Notes: generated by a model from the letters alone, not told the origin. A DNA stretch of 64,000 bases from Streptomyces sp. NBC_00490 (GCF_036013645.1 NZ_CP107869.1:1860001-1924000), one strand, 5' to 3'; numbered from the stretch's first letter, positions 14,173 to 22,717 are shown. Numbers and translations: made by a program.

Positions 14173-16689
14173 TCAGGCGAGCGGTGTCACCGTCACCGAG
14201 TCGAGAACCGGGGCGTGGGCGGAGCGCTGGCCGTGGGCGTTCGTGCCGGTGCCGTCGAAGTCGGGGAGCTCGTCGGCGGTGAACGTGACGGTGTTCGCGC
14301 CCTGTTGGAGGGTGACGGGGACGGAGAGCCGCCAGAAGTTGTTGAAGTGGAAGGTGGTGGGGAACAGCACGCGGCGCGTGTCGTCCCCGTTGACGGTGAT
14401 GTCGGCGTGACGGCAGACCGGGTCCGGGTTGTAGTGGGTGCTCGGCGGCTGCTCGCCGTTGGAGTAGCGGATCGTCAGCGCGTGGCGTCCGGGGCGGTCC
14501 GCCGTCACCGTCAGGGTGAGTGCGTTGGCGGGGCCGCGGCCGATGCCGTCGACGGCCTTGCCGCCGGTGGCGTAGGGGAACGCGGTCGCCTTCGCGGTGC
14601 CGGTGAGCACGCCGTCTTGCGCCGGGTACGTCGTGGTGGGCAGCAGCCCGCGCGCCGGACCGACGGTCAACTGGTCCACGAGGAGCTCTTGCGAGGTCGC
14701 CGCGACCGTGACCTTGTTGACGCCCCCGGCGAGGAAGACAGGGAGGTCCGCGTCCCCGATCCGCCCGATCTCCTCCCCGTTGACCGTCAGCAGGCCCTCG
14801 CCGTCTCCGTGGAGGGCGAGGGTCGCCTCCCCGTCGTCGGCCGCGTGCACCCAGAAGGTCACGCTCCCGCCGCGCGGAAGCACGGCCGCGGGGCCGCTCA
14901 CGCGCGCTCCGCCGGCGAGGGCCGCGTACCCGGCGTCGTAGCGCGCGACCCTCTCCGTGTCGCGCAGGACCAGCTCCAGCCGGTCGACGACCGCGTCGCC
15001 CCGGGTGGCACCGAGGTCGGGGTCCTGTGCCGCGAGGGTGATCAGATGGCGGCCCCCGGTCAGCTCCACCTCGGTGTCGGTGTGGCCCCAGACGGCCGGC
15101 TTGTAGCCGAGCGGCAGCAGCAGCTCGCGCGGGTCCTTGCCGTCGACGCGCAGGAAGACGTTGGTGGGGCCGTGTTCCCGCACCGCTTCGGCGAGGTTGT
15201 GCGCGTTGGCGTGGACACGGATCTCGTACGTCCCGTCCAGCGGGACCTCGACGTCGAAGGCGAGCACGCCGTCGGAGCCGGTGCGCAGACCGCCGACGTG
15301 GTAGCCGCCGGAGGTGGCGAACTTGTCGACGTCCGCCGGGGACCCCTCGGGGCCGTTCCTGGAGTAGCCGCCGCCCGTGTAGGCGGCGTCCTCGGCCTCA
15401 TAGCTCCTGCGCCAGCCCGCCGACGGCTGCGGGCGGACAGGTCCGTCGCCGCCGGGCGACAGGATCAGTTGGTAGGCGGACATCTCGTCGAGACCGGTCA
15501 GGGGCAGCGTCACCCTGCCGTCGACCACAGGGAGTTGCTCATCCTTCAGGATCAGCGGCTGGGCGGAGGCGCCGAGTTGGCCCGTCCAGGGGATCTCCTG
15601 GAGCCGTGCACGGACGGTCGCGCCGAAGAGGTCGAGCTGCTTCACGACGATGTCGGCACTACCGCTCGCCCCTCCGAACAGCACCCGTGCCTGCCGCTTC
15701 TCCCGGTCGAGCGTGGCGACACCCTGGAGCGTGTACTGGACGTTGGGCTGCGGCGCGGTCACCGCGACCGTGTTCCCGGTCATCTGGCCGTAGGCGTTGA
15801 ACAGCCACCACTGCCCGTTGGCCTTGTTGGCCTCGACGGCGGAGTCGTTGAGGTTGCCGGCGATGTTCCAGTACGCCATGTCGGCGTCGATCTTGGACTC
15901 CTCGATCGCGGAGATCCACTGGATCATCTGCCCGGGGACGGACAAGTGGTAGTTGTGGGCGTACTCGTTGACGTTGACGGGCAGCGGCCCGATGCCCAAC
16001 TCGCGTTCCCAAGTGCGGTACTTGGCCACGTTCGTGCGGACCTCGTCCGGCGAGGAGAGTTCGTGCCAGGTGATCACGTCGGGCAGGACGTCGTGTTCCT
16101 TGGCGAAGGCGAGGAAGCCCTTGACCTCGGGATACAGGATGCAGGTATTGGGTCCGGCGATACGGGCGTCCGGGTCGAGGCCCTTGATCAGCCGGTAGAT
16201 GTCCCGCCAGGCGGTGAAGTAGTGCCCCGGGTCGGTGTGCCACGAGATGCCGTCGTAGCTCCACTCCCCCTCGCCGAACATGTTGCCCTCGGGTTCGTTG
16301 AACGGGACGTAGACGACGTGGGACTTCAACGCACCCATGGTCAGGACCTGTTGGACCTGCTTGTGGATGCTCTGCGTGAAGCCGGCCAGCCGTTCCTCGC
16401 CGGTGGCGCCGGGCCACTCGTAGGGGAAGCCGCGCAGGATGTCCGGCATGTAGAGGTAGACGTCCTGCCCGCCGGCCGCGACGAAGGACGGCAGGATCTC
16501 CAGGGCGTCCGCGCCGGGGTGCTGGATGCCGTCCTGGGCCTTGGTGGCGACCGTGCGGACGTACATGCCCTCGACGACGGCGCGGCTGGGCACACCGTCG
16601 CCGTAGAGGCCGTAGAGCGTGCCGCTCGCGCCGCCGTGGAAGGGGCCCGTCTCGGTGCCGAGGTCGACGGTGAGCGTTTCGGCTGCCAC
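14173..16689 (-). CDS. Clan GH-A glycoside hydrolase with two carbohydrate-binding modules
   Basis: The 838-residue product starts with a (beta/alpha)8 domain resembling GH39-like enzymes. VYVPFNEPEG gives the acid/base Glu132 in the classic NEP setting, and LPVNVNEYAHNYH gives the probable nucleophile Glu242. A beta domain follows (about 330-435), then CBM35/CBM6-like modules beginning SYEAEDAAYTGGGYSRNG and TTYPAQDGVLTGTAKATAF. No signal peptide is visible, which is odd for this architecture. GTG 16689 was chosen because AAGGAG lies 7 nt upstream; an extended frame to 16719 also lacks a signal. The substrate is unknown, perhaps an arabinosyl or xylosyl oligosaccharide. A strong promoter precedes it. 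Confidence 0.75.
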   Translation of the reverse strand: MAAETLTVDLGTETGPFHGGASGTLYGLYGDGVPSRAVVEGMYVRTVATKAQDGIQHPGADALEILPSFVAAGGQDVYLYMPDILRGFPYEWPGATGEERLAGFTQSIHKQVQQVLTMGALKSHVVYVPFNEPEGNMFGEGEWSYDGISWHTDPGHYFTAWRDIYRLIKGLDPDARIAGPNTCILYPEVKGFLAFAKEHDVLPDVITWHELSSPDEVRTNVAKYRTWERELGIGPLPVNVNEYAHNYHLSVPGQMIQWISAIEESKIDADMAYWNIAGNLNDSAVEANKANGQWWLFNAYGQMTGNTVAVTAPQPNVQYTLQGVATLDREKRQARVLFGGASGSADIVVKQLDLFGATVRARLQEIPWTGQLGASAQPLILKDEQLPVVDGRVTLPLTGLDEMSAYQLILSPGGDGPVRPQPSAGWRRSYEAEDAAYTGGGYSRNGPEGSPADVDKFATSGGYHVGGLRTGSDGVLAFDVEVPLDGTYEIRVHANAHNLAEAVREHGPTNVFLRVDGKDPRELLLPLGYKPAVWGHTDTEVELTGGRHLITLAAQDPDLGATRGDAVVDRLELVLRDTERVARYDAGYAALAGGARVSGPAAVLPRGGSVTFWVHAADDGEATLALHGDGEGLLTVNGEEIGRIGDADLPVFLAGGVNKVTVAATSQELLVDQLTVGPARGLLPTTTYPAQDGVLTGTAKATAFPYATGGKAVDGIGRGPANALTLTVTADRPGRHALTIRYSNGEQPPSTHYNPDPVCRHADITVNGDDTRRVLFPTTFHFNNFWRLSVPVTLQQGANTVTFTADELPDFDGTGTNAHGQRSAHAPVLDSVTVTPLA

Positions 16690-16740
16690 GACATCTCTCC
16701 TTCGTCCGGTATTTCGCACGCGAGTCGGCGCATCGAACCG

Positions 16741-16769
16741 AACCTAGGAGCAGGTGTGGATCACGTCAA
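16741..16769 (-). promoter_or_regulatory. Promoter of the GH-A glycosidase gene
   Basis: On the minus strand TTGACG (16764-16769), exactly 17 nt, then TAGGTT (16741-16746). It sits 52 nt upstream of the chosen GTG. This leaves a short leader of about 45 nt and makes transcription independent of the MarR gene upstream. It is one of the best sigma-70-type pairs in the window. Confidence 0.65.
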
Positions 16770-16805
16770 TGGAGGAGCCGCTTCCGAGATTTACGGAACG
16801 GCCGG

Positions 16806-17342
16806 TCAGACGCGGAGCGCTCCGAGACGGCCTTCCAGCCGCGTCAGCAACTCGCCGAGCAGTGAGGCCAGTTCCCCCTGCTTCTCCCTGTCCAGCACGG
16901 ACAGCACCGCGGTCTCGTACGCGAGCTGCTCGGGCAGGATCCCGTCCACGAGATCGCGGCCGGCGTCCGTCAGGCGGAGGTGGACCACCCGGCGGTCGCG
17001 GGTGTCGCCGCGGCGCTCGACCAGTCCGCGCTCGGTGAGCTGCTTGAGGCGCTTGGTGACGGCGGCGCCCGAGGAGAAGGTCTCACGGGCCAGGTCCCCG
17101 GGGGTCAGCTCATGGCCGGTGCGGCGGAGCGCGCCGAGCAGGTCGAACTCGGGACGGCTGAGACCGGCCCGCCGCAGGGGGGCGTCCTCGGCCTGCTGAA
17201 GGAGGGCGGCGGAGCGGTTGATACGGCCGATGATCTCCATGGGCCCGGTGTCGAGGCCGGGATGGACGGCCTGCCACTGTCGGACGACCGCCGCGACCGT
17301 GTCCGTCCTCGGGCCGTCTCCCCCGCTGGTCTCCGCCGTCAT
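16806..17342 (-). CDS. MarR family transcriptional regulator
   Basis: The 178-residue product has a winged-helix DNA-binding core: LSRPEFDLLGALRR, then LTPGDLARETFSSGAAVTKR (recognition helix) and LKQLTERGLVERRGDTRDRRVVHLRLTDAG forming the wing. Long helices on each side make the dimer interface. The ATG overlaps the TGA of the FUSC gene upstream as ATGA, and GGAGG lies 10 nt before it, so the two are translated together. MarR proteins usually repress an adjacent exporter and release on binding a phenolic ligand. The inverted repeat in front of the FUSC gene is the likely operator, giving autoregulation. Confidence 0.92.
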   Translation of the reverse strand: MTAETSGGDGPRTDTVAAVVRQWQAVHPGLDTGPMEIIGRINRSAALLQQAEDAPLRRAGLSRPEFDLLGALRRTGHELTPGDLARETFSSGAAVTKRLKQLTERGLVERRGDTRDRRVVHLRLTDAGRDLVDGILPEQLAYETAVLSVLDREKQGELASLLGELLTRLEGRLGALRV

Positions 17343-18949
17343 GGCCGTACGTCCTCCGTTGTCGCGCTGGTCAGCCGTCGTGTCGTCGCGGCGAGCGTAC
17401 GGTGTCCCGCCTGCTCGGCGAGCACGACCCGCTCCTGGGGCAGGGCACGCTGCCACCATTCGCCGGACGCGGCGTCCACGGTGACACGCAGCTCGACCAG
17501 GGCGGCGGCCAGGGTCCGGCGCGCCGACTCCAGGGCGGCGGTGGCCGGGTCCGGCTCGGCGAGGAGGCGGGCCGTGCGCTCGCGGGCGCGGTCCACGGCG
17601 CTCAGGGCGTGCTCGACGCGGTCACCGGCGCGCCGGTCGGTGACGGCGATCGCGACGACGAAGCCGACCAGGGCGCCGACGACGGTGTCCACGATCCGCT
17701 CGGTGATCAGCCGGCCGGGCTCCTGGAAGCCGGCGAACTCGGTGATGAGCAGCGCCATCGGGGTCACGCAGACGCTGCCGAGCCAGTAGTTGCGGCTGAT
17801 CAGCGCCTCCGCGCCGAAGTTGAAGGCGAGGCAGCACAGGACGAGGGCGGCCGGGCCGAGGTGGGCGAGCGGGACGACGGCGGCGAAGAGGAGGACACCG
17901 GCGAGATTGCCGACCACGCGCTGGACGCCGCGGCTCCAGGTGAGGGTGAGGTTGGCCTGGTAGAGGGAGGCGGCGGTGACCAGGGCCCAGTACGGGCGGC
18001 CGACACCGAAGGCTAGCGAGGCGTATCCGGCGAGGGCGCATCCGAGGGCGGTGCGCAGGGCGAGCGGGGTCAGGGGGCCGAGCCGGCGCCACCACGGGAC
18101 GGTTTCGAGGCTGAGTTCGGCGTCGATGCCGAGCAGTTCACCCCGGTCCTCGGTCCGCGGGACCGGTCCGTTGCCGCGCAGGTCGCGCACCCAGGCCCGC
18201 AGCCGTTCGGGGTCGGTGTCGGCGGGGGCGGCGAGGGCGACCTCGGCGCGGACGACGAGGCGGTCGAGGGCGCGGCGGGGCTCGGTGCGGGCGCCGGCGG
18301 ACAGCAGCGCCTGCCAGGCGGCCTGGACGGCGGCGGCCGCGGCGGCCCTGGCGCGGGGATCGTCGGGCTTCTCGGCGTACGCGGCGGCGGTGCGCAGCGC
18401 GTGGGCGGTGGCCCGGCGTTCCGGGCCGTGCGGACGGACCAGGCCGGGTGCCATGCCGATGAGCCAGGCCCAGACGCCCGCCGTGGCGGCGAGGGCCAGG
18501 TGGCCGGGGACCTGGGCGAGGGTCTGCGGGGCGAACAGGGCGGCGGAGGTGATGAAGGTGAAGATCACGTTGCCGGGCGGGCCGGTACGGGCCGCGTCGC
18601 ACAGTGCCTTCTGCGCCGCGGCCAGGAGGGCGCCGACCGTGACCAGTGCCACGGCGCTCGTGGTGAGCGACGCGGCGACGAGGGCGACCGCGAGGCCGGT
18701 GAGCATGCCGAGCACGACCCAGGCCAGGGCGCGGGCCCGGGCGGCGTAGGGGCGATTGTGGGCGTACAGCGCGCACAGGGACCCGGCCATCGTGTACATC
18801 GCGAGGTCGAGGCGCCCGAGCGCCAGCAGGGTCAGGTTGGGCGGGGCGACCGCGACGACCACGCTCAGGGCGGGCTTGAACCAGATGTCCGAGGGCCGGC
18901 CGAGACGCAGGACGCCGGCGAGGGGGAGACGTGGGGTCGCGCTGTTCAT
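17339..18949 (-). CDS. FUSC family integral membrane protein (aromatic acid or fusaric acid exporter-like)
   Basis: The 536-residue product has two blocks of hydrophobic segments (about 25-180 and 300-420) separated by a soluble stretch, as in the FUSC/AaeB-like family. The second block contains the family pattern RTALGCALAGYASLAFGVGR...PYWALVTAASLYQ and ends with RIVDTVVGALVGFVVAIAV. Members are thought to export aromatic carboxylic acids or similar weak acids. It is followed in a coupled ATGA overlap by a MarR regulator, which fits inducible efflux. A TTTAC-GTAAA repeat precedes the start. A second FUSC protein is encoded at 44-46 kb. Confidence 0.85.
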   Translation of the reverse strand: MNSATPRLPLAGVLRLGRPSDIWFKPALSVVVAVAPPNLTLLALGRLDLAMYTMAGSLCALYAHNRPYAARARALAWVVLGMLTGLAVALVAASLTTSAVALVTVGALLAAAQKALCDAARTGPPGNVIFTFITSAALFAPQTLAQVPGHLALAATAGVWAWLIGMAPGLVRPHGPERRATAHALRTAAAYAEKPDDPRARAAAAAAVQAAWQALLSAGARTEPRRALDRLVVRAEVALAAPADTDPERLRAWVRDLRGNGPVPRTEDRGELLGIDAELSLETVPWWRRLGPLTPLALRTALGCALAGYASLAFGVGRPYWALVTAASLYQANLTLTWSRGVQRVVGNLAGVLLFAAVVPLAHLGPAALVLCCLAFNFGAEALISRNYWLGSVCVTPMALLITEFAGFQEPGRLITERIVDTVVGALVGFVVAIAVTDRRAGDRVEHALSAVDRARERTARLLAEPDPATAALESARRTLAAALVELRVTVDAASGEWWQRALPQERVVLAEQAGHRTLAATTRRLTSATTEDVRP

Positions 18950-18971
18950 AGCGATAACCTTAACAGGTGTT

Positions 18972-18983
18972 TTACTTGTAAAC
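18972..18983. promoter_or_regulatory. Inverted repeat before the FUSC-MarR operon, probable MarR operator
   Basis: TTTAC-TT-GTAAA lies 23-34 nt upstream of the FUSC start codon. It is strikingly A+T-rich for this genome, and AT-rich palindromes are usual for MarR proteins. A second AT-rich stretch, ACCTGTTAAGG, follows toward the gene. The region is shared with the divergent DUF5134 gene. Confidence 0.5.
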
Positions 18984-19112
18984 GATTTTCACGAGCCCGC
19001 GCTGACCTGCCGTGCTCCGCCGAATGCTCCCCGTGTACACCCTTGCGCCCGGGTGCGCGCCACAGTGGCGGGGCATCGCATCCCTGACCGACCGTCGAGC
19101 GGGGAGGCGCGT

Positions 19113-19643
19113 GTGCACGGACCGGCTTCGCCCGGCTGGCTGCTGGTGGCACTGTGTGCGGCGACCGGGGCCTACTGTCTGCTGCGGATGCGCAGCGAGG
19201 TCGAGGAGCAGCGCCGCGCGGCGGGTGGCGAGGCGCTCATGGGCTTCGGCATGGCCGCGATGGCCGTACCGGCGGCGGTGTTCACCCCGCCGTCGTGGGC
19301 CTGGTCCGGCTATGCCCTCGTGTTCGGCGCGGCGGCCTTGCGGGCGCTGTGGGCGGCACGGGCGAGCTCCCACCATCTGCACCACCTGGTGGGGGCGGCG
19401 GCCATGGTCTACATGGCGGTCGTGATGGCCGCCTCGCCCGGGCATCACGCGGGATCCGGGATCCCTTTGCTGACCGGGGTGTTGCTCCTCTACTTCGTGG
19501 GGTACGTCCTGCTGTCCGGGGTGCGGCTGGTGCCCGTGGCCGCCGGGGGCGGGACCGTCGGCTGGGGCGACCGGCCGGAGCTGGCGCGGGCGTGCCGGCT
19601 GTCGATGGGGATCGCCATGGTCGCGATGCTGGCGACGCTCTGA
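19113..19643 (+). CDS. DUF5134 family membrane protein
   Basis: The 176-residue protein has five or so hydrophobic segments (about residues 8-22, 46-60, 68-84, 95-108 and 120-140). It has the His-rich piece SSHHLHHLVGAAAMVYM typical of the actinobacterial DUF5134 family. GTG 19113 was chosen because GGGGAGG lies 5 nt upstream. Function is unknown; the histidines beside a membrane segment could bind metal. It precedes an M56 peptidase gene by 75 nt on the same strand, a pairing I recall from other Streptomyces, where a BlaI-type repressor is often nearby, but no such gene is adjacent here. Confidence 0.8.
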   Translation: MHGPASPGWLLVALCAATGAYCLLRMRSEVEEQRRAAGGEALMGFGMAAMAVPAAVFTPPSWAWSGYALVFGAAALRALWAARASSHHLHHLVGAAAMVYMAVVMAASPGHHAGSGIPLLTGVLLLYFVGYVLLSGVRLVPVAAGGGTVGWGDRPELARACRLSMGIAMVAMLATL

Positions 19644-19718
19644 ACACCTCCGTGTCCTGCGTCACTTTGCCCTCGGGGTCCGTACCCCTGGGTGGTGGGC
19701 CGCTCATAGGCTGCTCCC

Positions 19719-20654
19719 ATGATGGTCCCCGCGGCACTGTTGCTGCTCGGCGCGCTGACCGCCGTCCTCGCCCCCCGGCTGCTCGCCCGGGCCGACTGGG
19801 CGGACCGTGAACCCGTGGTCGCCCTGTGGGTGTGGCAGTGCGCGGTGGCGGCCGTACTTCTGTGCTGTGCCCTGTCGATGACGCTCAGCGCGGCAGCGGC
19901 CTGGCAGGCGGTGCGCGGCCATGTCTTCGCGCCGGCGCCGTCCGGGGTCGTGGAGGCGTACGCGCTCGGCAGGGGCGGCAGCTGGGCGGCGACGACCGCG
20001 GTGACGCTGGCGCTGGGCGGGGTGTGGACCGCGGCGATGCTGATCCGGGAGATCGTACGGGCGCGTGCTCGGCGCCGGCTGCGCAGGGCCGAACTCCTGG
20101 TGCGGGCCCCGATGTTGCCCGGCGAGGAGCGGGGCGCCGGCCCTCTCGTGGTCCTGGAGGGCGAGCGGCCCGACGCCTGGTGGCTGCCCGGGGCGGCGCC
20201 CCAACTGGTCATCACCACGGCGGCGTTGCGCCGCCTGAAGGGGCGCCAGCTGGACTCTCTGCTGGCCCACGAGGAGGGGCACGCGCAGGCCCGGCACGAC
20301 TGGCTGCTGCACAGTTCGGCCGCGTTGGCGGGCGGGTTTCCGCAGGTTCCGGTGTTCGCCGCGTTCCGCGACGAGATGCACCGGCTCGTCGAGCTCGCCG
20401 CGGACGACATGGCCTCCCGCCGCTTCGGGCGTCTGACGACCGCGCTGGCCTTGGTGGAACTCAACGAGGACCGGGGAGTGTTCGGGCCCTGCCCGACCCC
20501 GCAGGCCCATGTCCCGCAGCGGGTGAACCGCTTGCTGACCCCCCGGGACCGGCTCACGGCGGCCCGCCGGCTGCGCCTGACGGCGACGGCGGCACTGGTG
20601 CCGGTGGTTCCGGTGCTGGTGGCGTTCGTGCCGGGGTTGCGCGCGCTCGGCTAG
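19719..20654 (+). CDS. M56 family (BlaR1/MecR1-type) integral membrane metallopeptidase
   Basis: The 311-residue product has hydrophobic segments at the start (about 2-20, 36-60 and 90-110) and end (about 283-305) around a cytoplasmic zinc-protease domain with HEEGH at residues 184-188 and the downstream ELAADDMASRRFGR block. M56 peptidases such as BlaR1 cleave a BlaI/MecI repressor after a signal crosses the membrane. No sensor penicillin-binding domain follows the peptidase core, as in the short actinobacterial members. No blaI gene lies in the window, so its substrate must be elsewhere. Two ATGs in a row (19719 and 19722) are possible starts. Confidence 0.88.
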   Translation: MMVPAALLLLGALTAVLAPRLLARADWADREPVVALWVWQCAVAAVLLCCALSMTLSAAAAWQAVRGHVFAPAPSGVVEAYALGRGGSWAATTAVTLALGGVWTAAMLIREIVRARARRRLRRAELLVRAPMLPGEERGAGPLVVLEGERPDAWWLPGAAPQLVITTAALRRLKGRQLDSLLAHEEGHAQARHDWLLHSSAALAGGFPQVPVFAAFRDEMHRLVELAADDMASRRFGRLTTALALVELNEDRGVFGPCPTPQAHVPQRVNRLLTPRDRLTAARRLRLTATAALVPVVPVLVAFVPGLRALG

Positions 20655-20708
20655 GGGCCTGTCCGGCGGAATTCGCCTCCTGCCCCGCCGGTCGGCGAGG
20701 ATCGTAGT

Positions 20709-21380
20709 ATGCACTCGCCGACCGTCGACGCCCCGTCCCACCCGCAGGGCCAGCGCACCGCCCTCCGCTCGGCCGGTGTCCTGACCGTGTGCTCCGTACT
20801 GCTGCTCACCCTGGTCGCGGTCCGGTGGCACCCGCTGATGAGCCTCGACAAGGACATCGCGACGACCACGCACCACTGGGCGGTGGACGAGTCAGGGCTC
20901 ACCCATGCCTTCCGCATCCTCACCGACTGGGTGTGGGACCCGTGGACGATGCGACTGCTGTGCGCGGTGGTCGCCCTGTGGCTGATGTGGCGGCGCCAGG
21001 CATGGTGGACGGCCCTGTGGCTGGGGGTCACGTGCTTGCTGGGCACCCTGTTGCAACAGGGGCTCAAGGCCGCGGTCGACCGTCCCCGCCCGGTCTGGCG
21101 GGACCCGGTCGACTCGGCTCACTACGCGGCCTACCCCTCCGGCCACGCCATGACCGCCACGGTCGTCTGCGGCCTGCTGCTGTGGCTCCTGCACCACCAC
21201 GGCGCCGACCGCCGTGTCTTCCGCGCGGTGCTGGCCGTGTCCCTCGTCTCCGTCGTCGGCGTCGGCGTCACCCGTATCTGGCTCGGCGTCCACTGGACCT
21301 CGGACGTCGTGGGCGGCTGGCTGCTGGGGGTGCTGGTGGTGGCCGTGGCGGTGTTCGTGCACGCGCGGCGGAAGACGTGA
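20709..21380 (+). CDS. PAP2 family membrane phosphatase
   Basis: The 223-residue multi-pass protein has the three phosphatase motifs: KAAVDRPRP (motif 1, near 118-126), YPSGHA (motif 2, near 144-149) and RIWLGVHWTSDVVGG (motif 3, with catalytic His). It removes phosphate from lipid substrates such as phosphatidic acid or undecaprenyl pyrophosphate at the outer membrane face. Five or six membrane segments fit the family. The stop overlaps the start of the next gene as GTGA, so a zinc-ribbon protein is translationally coupled to it. Confidence 0.92.
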   Translation: MHSPTVDAPSHPQGQRTALRSAGVLTVCSVLLLTLVAVRWHPLMSLDKDIATTTHHWAVDESGLTHAFRILTDWVWDPWTMRLLCAVVALWLMWRRQAWWTALWLGVTCLLGTLLQQGLKAAVDRPRPVWRDPVDSAHYAAYPSGHAMTATVVCGLLLWLLHHHGADRRVFRAVLAVSLVSVVGVGVTRIWLGVHWTSDVVGGWLLGVLVVAVAVFVHARRKT

Positions 21381-21877
21381 GCTACCGCTATGTGGGACCG
21401 GCGGAGATCCGTGCGCGGGTCCGCCCCGGCGCCGGGGGCCGTGCCATCGGGTCACCGGCCGACCTGGGCGCCTGGGTGGCCGAGCGCGGCGAGGCCGAGG
21501 CGCGGGAGCCGTACACCTTCGTCGTGGACCTGGACGGCCGGCTGCGGCTCGCGCCGCGGCGCAGCGAGCACGTGGCCTGCGCGGGCGGCGGTTCCGTACT
21601 GGCGGCGGGCGAGATGGCCTTCAGCCGAGCGTCCGGACCGTGGACGGCCCACGAGATCAGCAACCAGTCGACCGGCTACTGCCCGGACCTCACGTCGTGG
21701 CACGCCGTCGCCCGTGCCCTGGAGTCCGCCGGTGTCGGCCATCCCGGCCGCTTCACCCACGAGGTGGTGTTCCGTCGCTGCGAGGGGTGCCGGGAGTGCT
21801 CCGTGGTGCGTGAGGGCGACTTCGTGTGCGTGTTCTGCGGCAGTGATCTTCCGGTCGAGTGGAACGTCGACTCGTAG
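21377..21877 (+). CDS. Protein with a C-terminal zinc-ribbon-like cluster, unknown function
   Basis: The 166-residue product begins MSYRYVGPAEIRARVRPG and has a middle part rich in conserved-looking residues (GRLRLAPRRSEHVACAGGG). Near the end it has RRCEGCRECSVV and FVCVFCGSDLP, five cysteines spaced like a treble-clef or zinc ribbon. No enzyme motif is recognised. The GTG start overlaps the TGA of the PAP2 phosphatase gene, so expression is coupled. It ends 9 nt before the HAD gene, so PAP2, this gene and HAD are likely one operon. The coding call is firm from coupling and codon use. Confidence 0.72.
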   Translation: MSYRYVGPAEIRARVRPGAGGRAIGSPADLGAWVAERGEAEAREPYTFVVDLDGRLRLAPRRSEHVACAGGGSVLAAGEMAFSRASGPWTAHEISNQSTGYCPDLTSWHAVARALESAGVGHPGRFTHEVVFRRCEGCRECSVVREGDFVCVFCGSDLPVEWNVDS

Positions 21878-21886
21878 GATCTGCGC

Positions 21887-22603
21887 ATGATCGCAGTGCT
21901 GTTCGACTTCTCCGGGACCCTGTTCCGTATCGAGTCCACCGAGTCCTGGCTGCGCGGAACGCTCGCGGAAACCGGGATCGCGCTCCCCGAGGCCGAGATC
22001 ACCGCGGCTGCGACGGCGCTGGAGGTGGCGGGGGCGCTGCCGGGCGGGGCGAATCCCGTGCGGGTGCCCGAGGAACTGGCGGGCCGGTGGGCGACCCGGG
22101 ACGAGAGCGCCGAGCTGCACCGGGCCACCTACACCGGGCTCTCCCGGCAGGTGCCGCTGCCCGACCCGCGGCTGTACGACCGGCTCTACGACCGGCACCG
22201 GTCGCCGTCGGCCTGGCAGCCCTACCCGGACGCCGCCGAGGTGCTCCGGGCGCTGCGCGAGCGCGGGATCGGCGTCGGGATCGTGAGCAACATCGGGTGG
22301 GACCTGCGGCCCGTGTTCCGGGAGCACGGCCTCGACCCGTACGTCGACACGTATGCGCTGTCGTACGAGCACGGCGTCCAGAAGCCGGATCCGCGGCTGT
22401 TCGCCCTCGCCTGCGAGAGCCTCGGGGCCGACCCGCGCGGGACGTTGATGGTCGGTGACGACCGGCGGGCCGACGGCGGTGCGGCCGCGCTGGGCTGCGG
22501 GGTGCACTTCGTGGACCATCTTCCGGTGACCGAGCGCCCGGACGGGCTGCTGGCGGTGCTGGATCTCGTGGACGGGGCACGGGAGAACGCCACCGGTAAG
22601 TAG
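21887..22603 (+). CDS. HAD superfamily hydrolase
   Basis: The 238-residue product shows all four HAD motifs: VLFDFSGTLF (nucleophile Asp7; Ser replaces the usual second Asp of DxD), VGIVSNIGWD (motif II), KPDPRLFALACESLG (motif III Lys) and VGDDRRADGGAA (motif IV). With Ser in place of the second Asp, phosphatase activity may be altered, since that Asp is the general acid; some haloacid dehalogenases lack it. It is probably cytoplasmic. AGGA precedes the ATG by 7 nt. It is the last gene of the PAP2 group, followed by a strong hairpin. Confidence 0.88.
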   Translation: MIAVLFDFSGTLFRIESTESWLRGTLAETGIALPEAEITAAATALEVAGALPGGANPVRVPEELAGRWATRDESAELHRATYTGLSRQVPLPDPRLYDRLYDRHRSPSAWQPYPDAAEVLRALRERGIGVGIVSNIGWDLRPVFREHGLDPYVDTYALSYEHGVQKPDPRLFALACESLGADPRGTLMVGDDRRADGGAAALGCGVHFVDHLPVTERPDGLLAVLDLVDGARENATGK

Positions 22604-22636
22604 CCTCAGGCCACCACTGGGGCGTAAGAACCGCCC

Positions 22637-22667
22637 GTCTCGGGCGATCCCCCGCGTCGCCCGAGAC
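22637..22667 (+). terminator. Hairpin terminator after the HAD gene
   Basis: GTCTCGGGCGA and TCGCCCGAGAC form a perfect 11-bp stem with a 9-nt loop, 34 nt after the HAD stop. A T-run is lacking, as is common for Streptomyces terminators. The stem can be extended by the flanking CCGTCT/AGACGG. Confidence 0.65.
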
Positions 22668-22717
22668 AGACGGCAGCCCTGACCAGCCGTTTCACCGGCC
22701 GGTCCGGACGACTTGAG

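Noticed and set aside
16806..16830. A GAGCGCTCC string resembling a CebR box
   Set aside because: It lies inside the 3' coding part of the MarR gene and lacks the outer TGG/CCA, so it is probably chance.
14164..17199. A 1011-codon open frame on the plus strand opposite the glycosidase and MarR genes
   Set aside because: It spans two real minus-strand genes and their promoter and has Val/Gly/Arg-rich shadow composition.
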